Shown here piece by piece: positions 1-12,335 of a stretch of 64,000 bases of DNA (positions within the stretch are counted from its first letter, which is position 1; each line of letters begins with the position of its first letter). The stretch covers positions 248,001 through 312,000 of the forward strand of contig JAJTTP010000007.1 of NCBI GenBank assembly GCA_023313575.1, written 5' to 3'. Both the position numbers and the translations under genes were made by a program. The notes beneath the pieces were generated by a model, which was given only the letters and a program-made list of their open reading frames with translations, was not told the origin of the DNA and searched no databases. This stretch comes from Eutypella sp. D-1. Lineage: Eukaryota; Ascomycota; Sordariomycetes; Xylariales; Diatrypaceae.

Positions 1-2033
1 GTAGACGGGCAGACGGGAACCAATAGGCCGGGTTCGGGTTGTTGATTTTGGGACCTTGGGAAGGGATTAAGGTTCCTATCATGTCTAATGAAGTCCCTAA
101 AAGGCTTAATAAGAGGCCTAAAAGGGGGTTTCTAGGTACCTAGGCACGTCCCCCTCTCCCACCCCCCAACTGTCACCGAGGTAAGTGTAGACAGGGGGAC
201 GATGTAAGTATAGTTACAAGCTAAAAGGCATCAACTCTCACACCAATTGTGAAAGAGAAACACTTCTCAAGTAGTATTGGACAACCTAGGTGTCCTACAT
301 AGGTAGAGAACATTGTCAAGAAACCTATGTTACTAGAATAGCATGCTGATCATTTTTAGGTGTAAGTCATACATCTTATTCCAGTAATTTAGAAGCTGTA
401 CCTAAGGTTCCTAAATTGAAGACATGAGTGCCTGTGTTGCATGTGATAAAAATGCGGGGTATAATTAAGGGGGACTCATTAAGGGTTCAGGGGTTCCGAG
501 ATATGTTCTAGAATAATGTTATGTAATAGTTGGCCAGGGGGAATGAATGACATACAAATGGCATACATGCATAGCATGGTACACATTGAAGGAATCTTGA
601 ATTTATAAGGAAGTTTAAACATATGGGTACTTGTATCTGTGAATTGTTAATTGAACATCGTTACTTCGTACACACACCCGATGTGGCATTAGTCTATGTG
701 ATAATACTTGTAGTGTGTTCTAGGTACCCCTGTATTATGGGAGAAGTCAATGGTGTCGGCAAGTTCTAAGGGTAGTATTCCGTGCCCCTATATATCAAAA
801 GCCCCTTTTTATTCAATACCGCCTAACACTACACCTTGTACATACATAATCTAATAATTGTAGAAGTTGGCAACTTTGAGTCCCAAAACGCATCACAACG
901 TCTACTACAGGTTTTATTCATTCTTTTGACTACCCTTCTTCTTCTTCTACTACTCTGTATTGATACACGTGAACAAAGGCGTAAGAAAGCTCCTCTCGAT
1001 TTCGTCGAGATTTCCGTGTCTTCTTACTGGCAGGGGTGTCATGTTAATTAAGCCTTGATTCGTTGGGTAATGAGCATGGGCTACTTCGTATAATTCCAGG
1101 ATTGGAAGAAGATTTGCTGTTTTATGCATGCACCCAAAGATACGGACAGACGGGTTTGCTTGGCTATGACGATGGCGAGATGCAGGAACCTGGGATGTCC
1201 TCCCTTAAAACGAATATCTTGGCAACGAAGAATAACAGAAGAGTTTCGTTATCGAAAAGTTGCTTTCCTTATCATGAACCCGCTGTATTACAATCGGCCA
1301 CTGGCAAAGTAACAAGAGATCGTCACAGCAAATATGCATGTACCACACCAAATTAGCAAATAAGGAATCAAGGATCATAAAATGCCACAGCCGTAGATGC
1401 TATTCTTAGCCCTTCCCTAAGCCTTCTCAAGCCATCCCAAGAAGGCCTTCGATCCAGCGATTCAGCTCCCTGTCTTGTCGCTCTGCCGGCTCCCGCTAGC
1501 GGCGGTAGCGCCTCAACCAATGCCTCTGTAATGCCTGTTTACGCTGTTGTTTACGAAGGCTGAGCACCCGATCGACCGGGGTTGGTGGTCAAACCCTTTA
1601 TCCGGGACATCTCGAAACTGACATAAGTCCTTACTTGCAGGTTGCTTAGAACTTGGCTTGAATACAAAAGACAAAGAAAGGGGACCGATTGTCTTCTTTT
1701 CAGAACGAGCTGGCCTTCCTCTCTTTCGCTCCTCCCTTCCGTCATCCATTCTATATCTCGATCCCGCTACTTGCTTTTGCCGTCCCGCCCACTTGGAAAG
1801 TTAATTACTCGTTGTCAACTTTCCATTCGCTCGCTAATTTGAGTTTGGCTCTTGCTCGTTCGCTCGTTTTGTCTTCGACCTTCTCGAGCAACTCTACCAA
1901 ATCATCTCCCTACATTCCTCTCTACTTCCACCTTGCTTACGTTGGGCATTGCCGGCCGCTGGTAACACAGTGACGGGCGAACAAACAAACACACAAAACA
2001 ACAAGCACAATAAGCACAGCAACATCAGCAAAC
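1..2033. other. Intergenic/upstream region of the GNA1 gene
   Basis: No gene could be supported here. The short open frames near 0.8-1.36 kb lack family features and convincing starts. AvrII-type CCTAGG palindromes occur near positions 137 and 285. From about 1680 to 1980 the plus strand is strongly C/T-rich, followed by an A/C-rich stretch running up to the GNA1 start codon. This is the usual look of a fungal promoter and 5' leader. Confidence 0.6.
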
Positions 2034-2827
2034 ATGGTTACCTATCTAGCTCCGGACGCGTCTCCGAACGGAACAATGCCCGAGCAAGAGGAGCAAGGCC
2101 TCTTCTCGTCTAATCTCATCTCCCCGGTTGTCGCCGCAGCACTGCCAGAGGGCTACACAGCGCGCGCCCTTCGGAAGTCTGATTACGATGCCGGCTTCCT
2201 CGACTGCCTGCGAGTGCTGACCACGGTCGGCGAGATCAGCAAGGAGGCCTTCGACGAGCGGTACGAGTGGATGCGGAAGAACGACACCTACTACGTCCTT
2301 GTCATCGAGGACAGGAGCAGTGGGAGGCCCGTCATCGTGGGCACGGGGAACCTGCTCGTGGAGAGAAAATTGTAAGAAAACCTATCTACCTATTTATCCA
2401 TTATGCCTTTATCTGTTCCACTATTGGGGGGTTTTGAGCTCGTGCATCAAGTTACAATCCACGTGGCATTCACGCATGGTTCCTGAGACGGGTTCATCGC
2501 GGGGCGGTAACGCAGGCCAAAGCCTTGAAAGAATCCACAGTTGCACCACACCAGAACCACACCGTACCGTTTGCTAACGCAGGCTTTTTCCCTCCACATA
2601 GCATCCACAGCTTGGGTCTCGTTGGCCACATCGAGGATATCGCGGTGGCCAAGGACCAGCAGGGCAAGAAACTGGGCCTGCGCCTCATTCAGGCACTCGA
2701 CTTCATCGCCGAGAACGTCGGCTGCTACAAGACCATCCTCGACTGCAGCGAGGCGAACGAGGGCTTCTACATCAAGTGCGGTTTTAGGAAAGCCGGGCTG
2801 GAAATGGCGCACTATTACGGGAAATGA
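2034..2827 (+). CDS. GNA1: Glucosamine 6-phosphate N-acetyltransferase (GNA1 type), two exons
   Basis: Transfers acetyl from acetyl-CoA to glucosamine 6-phosphate, a cytosolic step toward UDP-GlcNAc for chitin, N-glycans and GPI anchors. Exons are 2034-2371 and 2602-2827, with a 230-bp intron (GTAAGA...ATAG); the split codon gives Phe and the product is 187 residues. Splicing joins two frames into the family signature: GTGNLLVERKF, then HSLGLVGHIEDIAV, the acetyl-CoA loop QGKKLGLRL, and GCYKTILDC followed by a FYIKCGF segment. The acetyl-CoA loop starts with Gln rather than the commoner Arg, which GNAT motif A tolerates. Length is close to yeast and animal GNA1, with a somewhat longer N-terminus. 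The start sits in a good context (AGCAAACATGG). Seen: motifs and splice signals. Known: the reaction. Inferred: exact intron ends. The intron is longer than usual for fungi but fits the frames exactly. Confidence 0.93.
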
Positions 2828-5312
2828 AGGAAGGAAAATTAACCGGGTCGACTTGAGGGTGGTTGCGATTTTCGATGCGGTGCGATGCGATGCGACACGA
2901 TTCGACGGGGTAATTTTCGAGATGAAGAAGTCGATGCAGGCGAGTCGGGTCGGGTCGAGTCTAGCCGATGCGATTTTTGATGATACGATACTGGGTGATG
3001 AAATAGGGAAGAGCAAGCGGCGTTGATATATTAGTACGGCGCATCTAGAACTCAGTAGAGTCGGACTCGGCTAAACCGGCCGATGACTTGCATAATGGGG
3101 TGGTACATCATGAATGGAATACAACTGAGAGGGAATAGACAATCAACACAGGCTGGTTGTCAGCCTCTATAGTCACTCATAATAGGTTTGAGTCGGCATG
3201 AATAACAATGCAGCAGGCAAATACAATTTTCTATAAATTCCGAAAAAGGACGGTCTCCAAGATGGTTTTGACGAAGGTTTTTTTTTCTTTCCATTTTTCT
3301 CAACAAGCAGCTGCAGATAAACGACCTTGCAACAGCCCGCACATCGCCCGGAAACCTCCACGATAACTGTGCGACTCACTACTGAATAACTGAGCTGCCG
3401 AATCACTTTACACGCACACGGCATGCATGCGAACGTAGCTCTGCTCTGGACGGTTCTTGCCGTCACGATGAATTCCTGCTCGGAAGGTTGTTCTCCCCAT
3501 GAAGACTATATCGCCCCGGTGGGTGGTAGCAAGACAATCCAGCACCTCGCCACCACCACATCACCGAACACCACACGTGTTGGTAACGCCATCATGTTCA
3601 CTCCACGTTCGGAGCTGTAGGGGGCACCTGGTCGCAGTTATACATGGTAAAGTGATTGACTGGCCTCCAGCTTATACGAGTAGGGAGCCATTGAAAACTC
3701 GGTTCTTCATCCGGATATATATATATATATATAGTAGCGACGCTACAACCACACGTGCATTCTAGCCGGGGACGGGAGATTCTAAGTAGGTAATATATAG
3801 ATTCGAGTACGTAATGTACAGCGGCGGGGTCCCTGCCTTTATACAATAGCATCCTCCTTGGCACGTAAGGGTCTTACTAGATCTTCAGGCACCTTGCCTC
3901 TCTCTATGTTTGCAGTGTAATAAAACTGTCCTCGAATGGAGCTGTGGTCGGATTGACAGTGTTATATTTCGTATCTGTACATGTGACAATGGTCTTGGGA
4001 AAGCGAACGATATCAATCTTTTACCCAACTCCTAGGCGGATAAGTCAGTGCCTTACATATGAGCAAATGTCGAGTGCTGTCGCTTGACGAATTCGACGAA
4101 TAATCAATTGACTCTGAAGCCCGAGGAGCAGTTGCCGAAGGTTAGTTATGAGTACATCTGATATGCAGGGTCTCCCAGGTCTGAGTCGCTACCCTACTCT
4201 ACTGGTATTTTGACATGTGAAAATGTACCGCACAACCTAAAATTCTACCACATTATTTAGAAGGCATTTTAGTCAACTCTCGACTGTAGTCAACACGAGA
4301 GATACTGGTGGTCGGGACCGCGAATAGGGAGCTGGATGTGCGCAGTGCTCCGGAATCAGCTATTGCCGAGGTTGTCCGCCTTCATCTGTGCATTTGGAAT
4401 TCCTGACCTGTGGAAGTTCTTTGTTATGGGAATGTCCGTTACTCAATGTAGCACCACAATGGCCTTCAATATTTCGCTATAAAGTCGATGAACGGCTGCC
4501 GCTGCGCTGATACATACATAGTCATTAGGAAAGTGAGCCAAGCATAGCAAGTTTATTTGACTCTTTCTGTGCTCCTGAGCAGATACCTTTACTTTCCCTG
4601 TGTATAACACGCTTATGCTCATTCCCATCCGGACTTCGGATATCCCCAACGTTTTTGGGCCTGAAAACTGCAGCAGCCATCGGACACGGCTCCATACTTA
4701 CCACTAAAAGCCCGTAACTTATCACAATATCCGAGCGAATTGGATCTTGGCTGCTTGAGAGAAAGATGGCTAGCCATCAGGATGTCCGAAGCGCACTCAT
4801 ACGAACGCACCTCGCCCTGCTTCAGAGAGAGTGAGTTATTCCGTAGAACAGACTGCATGTTGGGCGTGTATACTTCTTGGGCCAGTGGTGTGGCCTGCAA
4901 ACACAAGCCGCTCACATCACATCCCTGCACGCTCCATTTTGAGTTCATCCCATCAAGCATGGCGATCCTGGTGCTGTAGCTGACAGGCTTTCTCCACCAC
5001 CAACAGCATACGGACGAGGAGTAACTGGTACGATACCCCGCGAGTGGTTGCCCGTAAACGCTCGGGCAAAGTCTATAGGAGCCGTCTGGGGACACCCCAG
5101 AACTATGCATATGTGACGCGAGCTGAGGTCAAGAGCGAGGATGGGGAACTTAATGCGAGTTGGGAGTTAATCTAGCCATACTATCTTGCCCAATCCGTGC
5201 TGTTTCCAAGGTTCCTGCTCCCCTCTTCACCCTCACCATATACCAATTCAGTCCGACATCTCATTCAAAGAGCTTGCAATTCAGAGAACGATACCCACGA
5301 AAGAAGAAGAAA
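2828..5312. other. Intergenic region between GNA1 and the Ayg1-like gene
   Basis: About 2.5 kb with no supported gene. It contains a degenerate GATGC/GCGAT-rich patch just after GNA1 (about 2870-2900) and an (AT)n microsatellite at 3715-3733. The 163-codon minus-strand open frame at 4619-5110 has no recognisable motif and is Ser/Cys-rich; I do not call it a gene. The last 150 bases are C/T-rich and then A/G-rich, a likely leader of the next gene. Confidence 0.55.
3715..3733. repeat. (AT)n microsatellite
   Basis: Uninterrupted alternating AT for 19 bases in intergenic DNA. Simple repeat with no assigned role. Confidence 0.9.
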
Positions 5313-6830
5313 ATGTTACACCCACTTCAACCTACACCCTCCTCGTCTTCGCCGCAGAAGGCAGGTGGACTCGCGGTGCCCATCTCGATGTCATCACCAG
5401 CGGCGCGACAGTGGGCCATGGGCGCCGAGGCCTTCGAGAATGTGATGCCTCACCACGCGGGGATCAAGGCGCTGTGGGAGACCAAGTGGAAGATGCCATG
5501 CAGCCGGGCCGTATACCCGTTCCACGACGGGGCGCTGGAGGACTTCGAGCCGATCTTCGCGGATCTGATCGCGCGCGGCGCCGGCGACGGCGGCACCTCG
5601 CCCGAGTACACGCGCGCCTTCTTCGCCACAGCCGAGGCGCTCGAGAAGCGCGGCGACGAGGCGCTGGGCACGAAGACGCCGACAACGCTGGAGAGGAAGG
5701 AGAAGGAGAAGGAGGCCAGCGCTTTATACCTCCGCGCCGCCTGCGTCCTGCGCATTGCGCGCTTCCCCTATGTCGCCTCGTTCCCGCGTGTTACGGACCC
5801 CGTCAAGCTCGACGCCTGGGAGCGCCAGAAGCACGTCTACATGAAGGCCGCGCGCACGTGGGATACACCCGTCGAGGAGGTCGACATCCCCCATGTCTAC
5901 CGCCAGGGCGGCGATGGCGGCTCCATACCTGCTTACCTGCGAGTCCCGACGGGCAAAACCAACGGCGCCGCAACGGCGGCGAACGGAAATGGCAATGCTA
6001 GCAACGGAGGCCACGATAAGAAGCATCCCGCCGTGGTCCTGCTCACTGGCCTCGACGGCTACCGCCCAGACAACACAACGCGGTGCGAGGAGTTCCTAGC
6101 GCGGGGTTGGGCCGCAGTAGTGGTGGAGATCCCGGGCACGGCGGATTGTCCGGCGGACCCTTCGGATCCAGCGAGTGGCGACCGGATACTGGACAGCGTA
6201 CTGGCGTGGATGGCGTCGCCCACGCGGGGAGGATCGGATCCTAGCTTCGCGTTCGACATGGACCATGTGATGATCTGGGGCCTCAGCGCGGGCGGCTACC
6301 ACGCCGTGCGCGCCGCGCACACGCACCACACCCGCCTGCGCGGCGTCGTCGCCCAGGGCGCCGGTGTCCACCACTTCTTCGACCGCGAATGGCTCGCTCG
6401 CGCCGACGGTCACGAGTACCCCTTCGACCTGGCCCCCGCCATGGCGGCCAAGCACGGCTTCGACAGCGCCCAGGAGTACCGCGAGGGCGCGCAGTCCAAG
6501 TTCTCGCTCCTTGAGCTCGGTATCATTGAGAAGCCCTCCACCAGGCTGCTTCTCATTAACGTAAGTTCTCCTCTCCCCTTATTCGTGCTGCTAGCCCACG
6601 TCACTGTGTACATGTTGTAGTTATTAATGACTCATTCCCTTTGCTAATCGATTGCCCATGTGCGGGTACAGGGTACCTTGGACGGCCTGATGCCCATCGA
6701 GGACTCGATGCTGCTGTTCGAGCATGGAACCCCCAAGGAGGCGAGGTTCTTCCCCGGCGCTCTGCACATGGGATATCCCATGGCAAACGGAGCGGTGTAT
6801 CCCTGGATGGAGGAGGTGATGGGATCCTGA
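5313..6830 (+). CDS. Ayg1-like alpha/beta hydrolase (polyketide-shortening, melanin pathway type), two exons
   Basis: Resembles fungal Ayg1/WdYg1, which hydrolytically shortens a heptaketide naphthopyrone to 1,3,6,8-tetrahydroxynaphthalene for DHN melanin. Exons are 5313-6560 and 6672-6830, with a 111-bp intron (GTAAGT...ACAG); 468 residues from this ATG. Family blocks are clear: CSRAVYPFHDGALEDFEPIF, SALYLRAACVLRIARFPY, LLTGLDGYRPDN, VVVEIPGTADCPADP and the nucleophile elbow WGLSAGGYHAVRAAHTHH (Ser325). Exon 2 supplies GTLDGLMPIEDS (acid) and LHMGYP (His), so the Ser-Asp-His triad is complete only after splicing. The protein is longer than Aspergillus Ayg1 (about 400 residues) at its N-terminus. 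An in-frame ATG at 5388 would give 443 residues, and the open frame also extends upstream to 5160. No signal peptide is evident. Exact substrate is inferred; a related FrsA/DUF1100-type hydrolase of other pathways remains possible. Confidence 0.92.
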
Positions 6831-7952
6831 AATAATACACAAACGATAGTCACTGCACTGTACTTATCCTAGATGCTTTATCCTAATCGAATCTTGGTCT
6901 ATATTCTTCCCGCGTCAACTCGTAAATCAGTCACGCATCGGTTTAAGCAAGAGGCCCACCATTGCATATGTAGCGTTTCACAGTAACGCCCTTACGTGTT
7001 AACCGTTTAGATGTAGTCCTTGGGGTCTCCTCAAGCTGACACAACGACAGACGTCTCCTATTCTACCAAGAGCTTTGCGATGATGTACATTTCCTATCCC
7101 GGAACTTCTGTTTGCACCACAGTGTTAGGCCGAACAGACTTGAAGTCTCTGTTAGACGCAACAACTCAACGCACTATGTACATCCCGCCCAAGCTTCTGG
7201 CGCCTTCTCCCCTGGTATTCAAGCCCTTTTCGGGTAACATCCGCTCAAGCCAACCTGTCTGTATTCGAAATGCATAGCTGCCCTGGCGAGCCTGAGCGAG
7301 CCTAGAGCTTCTATACCAGGAGCGGGGTGCTCTGGTCTTGACAGGTCATTATTAAGCTGTGATGCCCGAGACATGCATTAGCTAGCCTTATGACATTGAG
7401 AGCCCCCTAGATTCGTCCAGAACTACGCCTAATCGTATATGGTCTGTCGCTTTCTATGTTGATATAGAGAACATAGGCAGTTCCTTTCAGAAGTCTTAAC
7501 AGAGCCATCGCCAACCTTCAATTGAATGACCGGGTCTGTCCTTAAGCAAACGAGAATCGGCGATATGTGTGGACCGTATGATGATTGGGTTTCTGGGGTA
7601 CGTTCTCGCGTTTGCATTCCTGTTCACCTTCCACCTATGACTTTCGATGTGCCTCTCTTGGAAACGACGGAATACAAACCATTTAAGCATGCTATTGCCC
7701 AACCGTTACGGAACGGGATCGAATATGGATGCCTCGGGTAGATCCGCAGCCCTCCGTTTGGACACCAGGAACCAGATGCCTAAAGAGGTAGCAGTGTTTG
7801 AATTGCCTACCTTAATGTTCCTGACAAATATATATAACCCAAGACTGACGATATATCCTGCACCATTCTCATATCCATCTATCGAACTCCTCGTATTCTC
7901 CTATCACTTAAAACCAGACACCGAAATCACGCATAAGACGACAAAGCCAAGC
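6831..7952. other. Intergenic region upstream of the P-loop ATPase gene
   Basis: No gene supported. The open frame that runs into the next gene from 7647 covers a clear TATA element and is therefore read here as promoter rather than protein. Confidence 0.55.
7829..7837 (+). promoter_or_regulatory. TATA-box-like element for the P-loop ATPase gene
   Basis: TATATATAA lies 116 bases upstream of the ATG at 7953. Its position argues for that ATG rather than the upstream in-frame ATG at 7647. Inference from sequence and spacing only. Confidence 0.5.
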
Positions 7953-9773
7953 ATGACATCAAATATGGAATTCGACTCGGGAGCAGAGTCTCTCTCCCCG
8001 GCGTCTCCCAGATCGGATGAGCGTCAAAACTTGTCAGGTTCTGGCTACGAGACAGCAACGGAGGATGTTGTGGAGGACTTAGAATTAAAACTTCATCTTT
8101 CATACCTCACAGATGAGTCTCAGGGACGCGATGAGCTACACGAGGTTATAACAACCCCCATCTTCACAAACTCCATCCAACAATATGCCCAAGCTCTATG
8201 TCGCGACTCACAACCACCGCCATTCCCCCAGTACGCGCTCCTAGCAGGCAACGTAGAAGAACGGGCGACGTCTACCGAAGAGCGTAGACAGTCAGACCCT
8301 CGCATCTTTCAGAACATCGCAGCACCATCTAGCACGTTCATCTGTGGCAGCCAGGGCTCTGGGAAGAGTCATACACTTTCTTGCATGCTCGAAAATTGTC
8401 TGATACCATCACAGCTTGGTAAACTTCCACGCCCCCTGACTGGAGTAGTATTTCACTACGACACGTTTGTTTCTGATGCAGAAGGGACCCCATGCGAGGC
8501 CGCTTATCTTGCCTCTAATTCAAATGTCAGCGTGCGAGTTCTCTGCTCATCCACTAACGTCGCGACCATAAAGGTAGGCTGTCTCTGGATATCCAAAATT
8601 TGCTTAGAAGAACACTAACATATATGTAACTATAGGGGGTCTATTCAAAGATCAGGAACGTGAACGTGGAGGCGCTGCGTCTCAATGAGACTGACCTTGA
8701 TACGAAGCGTATGTTCGACCTCATGGCCGTCAGCGGCGAGGGCCCGATGCCACTCTATCTCCACGTGGTAGAGCGTATCCTCCGAGATATGCGGACAGCT
8801 AGCCAGCAGCTGCTTGCATCTGGCGTACATAGCGGCTTCAAATACCACGAATTCAAGCAGAAGCTGGCGGACGCGGGCTTCTCGGGCCTCCAATCGGGCC
8901 CGCTCAACCAGAGGCTAGAGACACTCGAGAGCTTCATGAAATGGGAGACCGTACATGGAAACCGACGTACTAAGAGCCAAGTTGCGAAGGGGACAGATTG
9001 GACACCGAAGGTACATTTCTACCAGAACCTTTTTACTGCAAATAATGTCTTATTCTCGAAATTCTGTTAACATCCATTCTCTTCTAATGTAGGCAGGTCA
9101 GCTCACAATTGTCGATCTATCATGTCCGTGCATAACACCTGAAATGGCATGTGGCCTTTTCAACATCTGCCTTTCTATATTCCTCAGCCAGGATAGATCG
9201 ATCGGGAGAGTCATTGCTCTCGACGAAGCCCACAAGTATATGGGAGAATCGGCCGAATGCCAGGTATTCACGAACACCCTGCTCACAACCATTCGCGTAC
9301 AGCGACATGAAGCTGCGCGAATTATCATATCAACTCAGGAGCCTACGATTTCCCCGAAGTTACTGGATCTATGTACGGTCACGATTGTGCATCGCTTCAG
9401 TTCGCCTGATTGGCTGAATACTATCAAGGCGCACCTGGCGGGGATGTCCACGGTATGCAAAGCTGTCGATAGAGCTAGCAAGTCCGCGGTCGGTTTTGAA
9501 GAAGGGGCTTCCGTAGATGAGGGTGCGAGAGCGCTCGACATCACTATGTCAGACCCAGCTGCGGAGCTATTCACCAAGATAGTTGGGCTTAGGGTTGGCG
9601 AGGCTCTTCTGTTTGCTCCAAGCGCCGCGGTGAGTGTACAGAGGGAACCATACTCCGGGAAAGGGGTGGCCGGCACGGGCGTGACCCTGAAGAGACTCGG
9701 ACACGATGTCTTGAAGGTCAGGATTAGAAAACGGTTGACGGCCGACGGTGGAAGAAGTATAATGGCCGTCTGA
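7953..9773 (+). CDS. P-loop NTPase of unknown function, three exons
   Basis: Exons 7953-8573, 8636-9010 and 9093-9773 give 558 residues; introns are 62 and 82 bp, both phase 0 (GTAGGC...ATAG and GTACAT...GTAG). Walker A is GSQGSGKSH (residues 132-140, Lys138). Walker B is RVIALDEAHKYM, with Asp376-Glu377 as the metal/catalytic pair, followed by a sensor-like IIISTQEP. About 100 residues before Walker A are polar, Ser/Glu-rich and probably disordered. The layout (Walker A early, Walker B after a 230-residue insert, then a TQEP strand) recalls the HerA/VirD4/FtsK-like ATPase class, and similar proteins are annotated in many fungi only as P-loop hypothetical proteins. No membrane segment is obvious. 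Role unknown. Seen: motifs and splicing. Inferred: superfamily. The 7953 start is chosen because a TATA element lies just upstream. Confidence 0.85.
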
Positions 9774-10681
9774 AAGATCTTCTAACGCCCCTTTACATCG
9801 CCTCTAGTGTTTCTTAGTTGCATTTACAGATTAGTCGGGCGTGTATGAATGGGGAATTATTATGACTTGCAATATCTATGTTTTCTGAAACTACTGCTTT
9901 GTACTATGGAGTGTGAAATCAGCCATAGTACCGACCGCGTCACTGACTGGGGGTAGGAGTTGTTTCCCGGAGCTGTTCTGCAGATCAGTGTTGCTTATAT
10001 GTAGGTACATAGATAGGGTCAGGTGGATATAGAGTCTGAATGTATATATTGCCGCGTGAGCATTGTCAGGAGCTGGGCGTTCCACGGTTACTTCACCTCT
10101 TTAGACCCTTGCTAGCATTTAGCAAGGAGTATATAGCGACGTTTTCGTCCTACCGTCGCTCCCTTCTGCACATAGTGAGTAGACAGTGATTTCCTATCGA
10201 TCGACATATCTAGATGCATGGACTCTAGCGTGCAGCTGAAACTTGCGACTCCTATTTGCTACCTAGGTGTAGGTAACAGTGGAACAAAATGATAGAAATT
10301 CCGTTACACTTACTTAACTTACATATGGATTGATTGGTGGAAGTCTATACACGTTGTATAAGTATCTTACCATTTCTGATGCCGTTGAGCCACGCTCGAG
10401 CCGCGTTTCCTGACATCCTGCAACCATTCCCTGTTTCCTCCTGGTCTTGTCGATCATAGCTTGTAGGGATGACGACATACTCTCGTGACCTATGTATTCC
10501 AAAGTCTACGACACGAGTTGTCTAGTAGTGAAATGAAAAATGATATCCTTCTAGAAGTGTATGAATTTGAATTGAGCCATCGAATTAAACTGTGATAATC
10601 TTGGTGCATCCTAGGAATCATTTGTTAGGATAGATGAAAGAATAAATAAGAACGCCACCAATTTTGGAACACCCGACAAAA
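9774..10681. other. Intergenic region, no feature seen
   Basis: About 0.9 kb of A/T-leaning DNA with one CCTAGG palindrome near 10261. No coding, tRNA or repeat signal could be supported. Confidence 0.55.
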
Positions 10682-12335
10682 ATGGAGATCAACCTCCCGG
10701 GCCTTATAAACGCCGCCACGAACCGCGAAGGGCGGATTGCCACGATAATCTCCGACAACCGCACAAACTACCGGGACGCCGGGTTTCTTTCGAGCGACTT
10801 CCCGCGCAATCCCCCGAAACTTTACGTGACGGCCGAGAGCGACGACTTCGACCAGCTTACCGTGAGCGAGTGGAAGGATGAGGGATTTAACGTCCAGTAC
10901 CTGAGCATGGGCGCGGGCGAAAAGGAGTATCGGGCTAAGCTAGCATCGCTCCATAGTAGTCATTTAGAACCTTGCGAGACTTATGGTATTGTTGGTATGT
11001 CTGACGAAACATGCACTAAGTTCCTCGACACCGTTGCCAATTGATTGTTGTTCCCTTCTCGCTGACAGCGCACCTACAGCTTACGGCGACGCAGCGTCCT
11101 CCTGCCTCGAGTACTTCCACGTGCTTGACAACAACCAGCACTTCAAGCTGAGCTGCCTGATCGCCTATTACCCGACGCGCATCCCGGATCCGCAGACCCG
11201 CTTCCCAGGCGGCGTGCACGTGCTAGTGCACCTCGCGGGCAGCGAGGTCGGGGTCGTCAAGCAGAGTCAGCTGGTGGGGATCCAGGGGAAGCGGCGGGAG
11301 ACCAGGAGGAATTTGGGGCGCGGCATCGGGACCGGCCAGGCCATGCAGCTCGGCTACCCGAGCTACACGTACGACGCCCAGCCCGGCTTCGCGGAGCGCG
11401 ATCTCGACGAGTACGATAAAGTCAGCGCCGAGCTCGCCTGGAGCCGCAGTTTGGCTGCGGCGAGGAAGGCGTTTCAGAGGGAGCCGAAGACGGAGCTGGC
11501 TGTAGAGCAAAATGTTCAAGGTAAGCACGCGCCGCACGTACATCCTATCTTCCTTTGGCCGGGTAGGGTCCCGAAGACCTGGCGCTCATGCAAATATACA
11601 GGAAAATTCTACACCCGTGATCTACATCAGACCATGTCCAACTACACGAATCACAAGGCGCCGCACGTCACCTACGTGCCGACGCTCACGGGGGGCGTGG
11701 GCGCCGACGAGCTGCGGCGGTTCTACTCGGAGTTCTTCATCGGTAAGAATCCAGAGTCCATGCAGCTGACGCTGCTGTCGCGGACGATTGGCGCGGACCG
11801 CGTGGTCGACGAGCTGCACGCCTCCTTCAAGCACACCGAGGAGATGCCGTGGATCCTCCCCGGCGTGCCGCCGACCAATAGGAAGGTCGAGGTCGTCGTC
11901 GTGAGTATCGTGACCCTGAGGGGCGGCCGCCTTTACCACGAGCACGTCTATTGGGACCAGGCGAGCGTGCTGGTACAGGTCGGCCTACTAGACCCAAAGG
12001 TGGTGCCCGAAAAGGCCAAGAGTCGGGGTGTGACGCGCTTACCTGTCGTTGGGAAGGACGCTGCACGGCGCATACTGGGGAAGGACCTTAATGATGAAGA
12101 GGAGGGCGAGGCGGATAATGACTTAATTAAGGGTTGGGCCAACACTGCTAATAATGATGCTGATGGGAATAGGGGTCATGTGGAGAAAGAAGCCGATGAC
12201 AGTACCAACGATCCTAAGAAAAAGAAAGAACCTGGTGGGATATCAAGACAAGATAATGATAGATCCAAAGATGATACTGAGGACTTGGACGAGACAAGTG
12301 GGGGGTCGTCGGAGCAAAAAGGAGCAGATGATTGA
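10682..12335 (+). CDS. Dienelactone hydrolase-like / SnoaL-like (NTF2-fold) fusion protein, three exons, probably non-catalytic hydrolase half
   Basis: Exons 10682-10994, 11080-11520 and 11602-12335 give 495 residues (introns 85 and 81 bp). Residues 1-240 follow a dienelactone-hydrolase fold: N-terminal INLPGLINAATNREGRIATI-type strands, an elbow at YGIVAYGDAASS, LIAYYPTRIPDP, VHVLVHLAGSEVGV and YTYDAQPGFAERDLDEYD. In active enzymes the elbow carries Cys (GYCxGG type) and the later motif carries His (GHGF type). Here the aligned positions look like Gly107 and Gln205, so the triad appears lost. Residues about 255-390 match SnoaL-like proteins (DELHASFKH, LYHEHVYWDQASVLVQVGLL). The last 75 residues are a D/E/K/S-rich tail likely to be disordered. 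Similar fungal proteins are often annotated carboxymethylenebutenolidase, which may mislead here. Start is the ATG; the longer frame begins at TTG. Function unknown. Confidence 0.83.

Noticed and set aside
836..1356. Short frames including a leucine-rich hydrophobic one
   Set aside because: The first starts at TTG and its hydrophobic run comes from a CTT/CTA-rich tract; no other support.
2447..3026. Long open frames on both strands across GNA1 exon 2
   Set aside because: They overlap the spliced GNA1 coding exon in other frames and show no family features; shadows of a real gene.
4619..5110. 163-codon minus-strand open frame upstream of the Ayg1-like gene
   Set aside because: No recognisable motif, odd Ser/Cys-rich composition, no splice or promoter support; probably chance.
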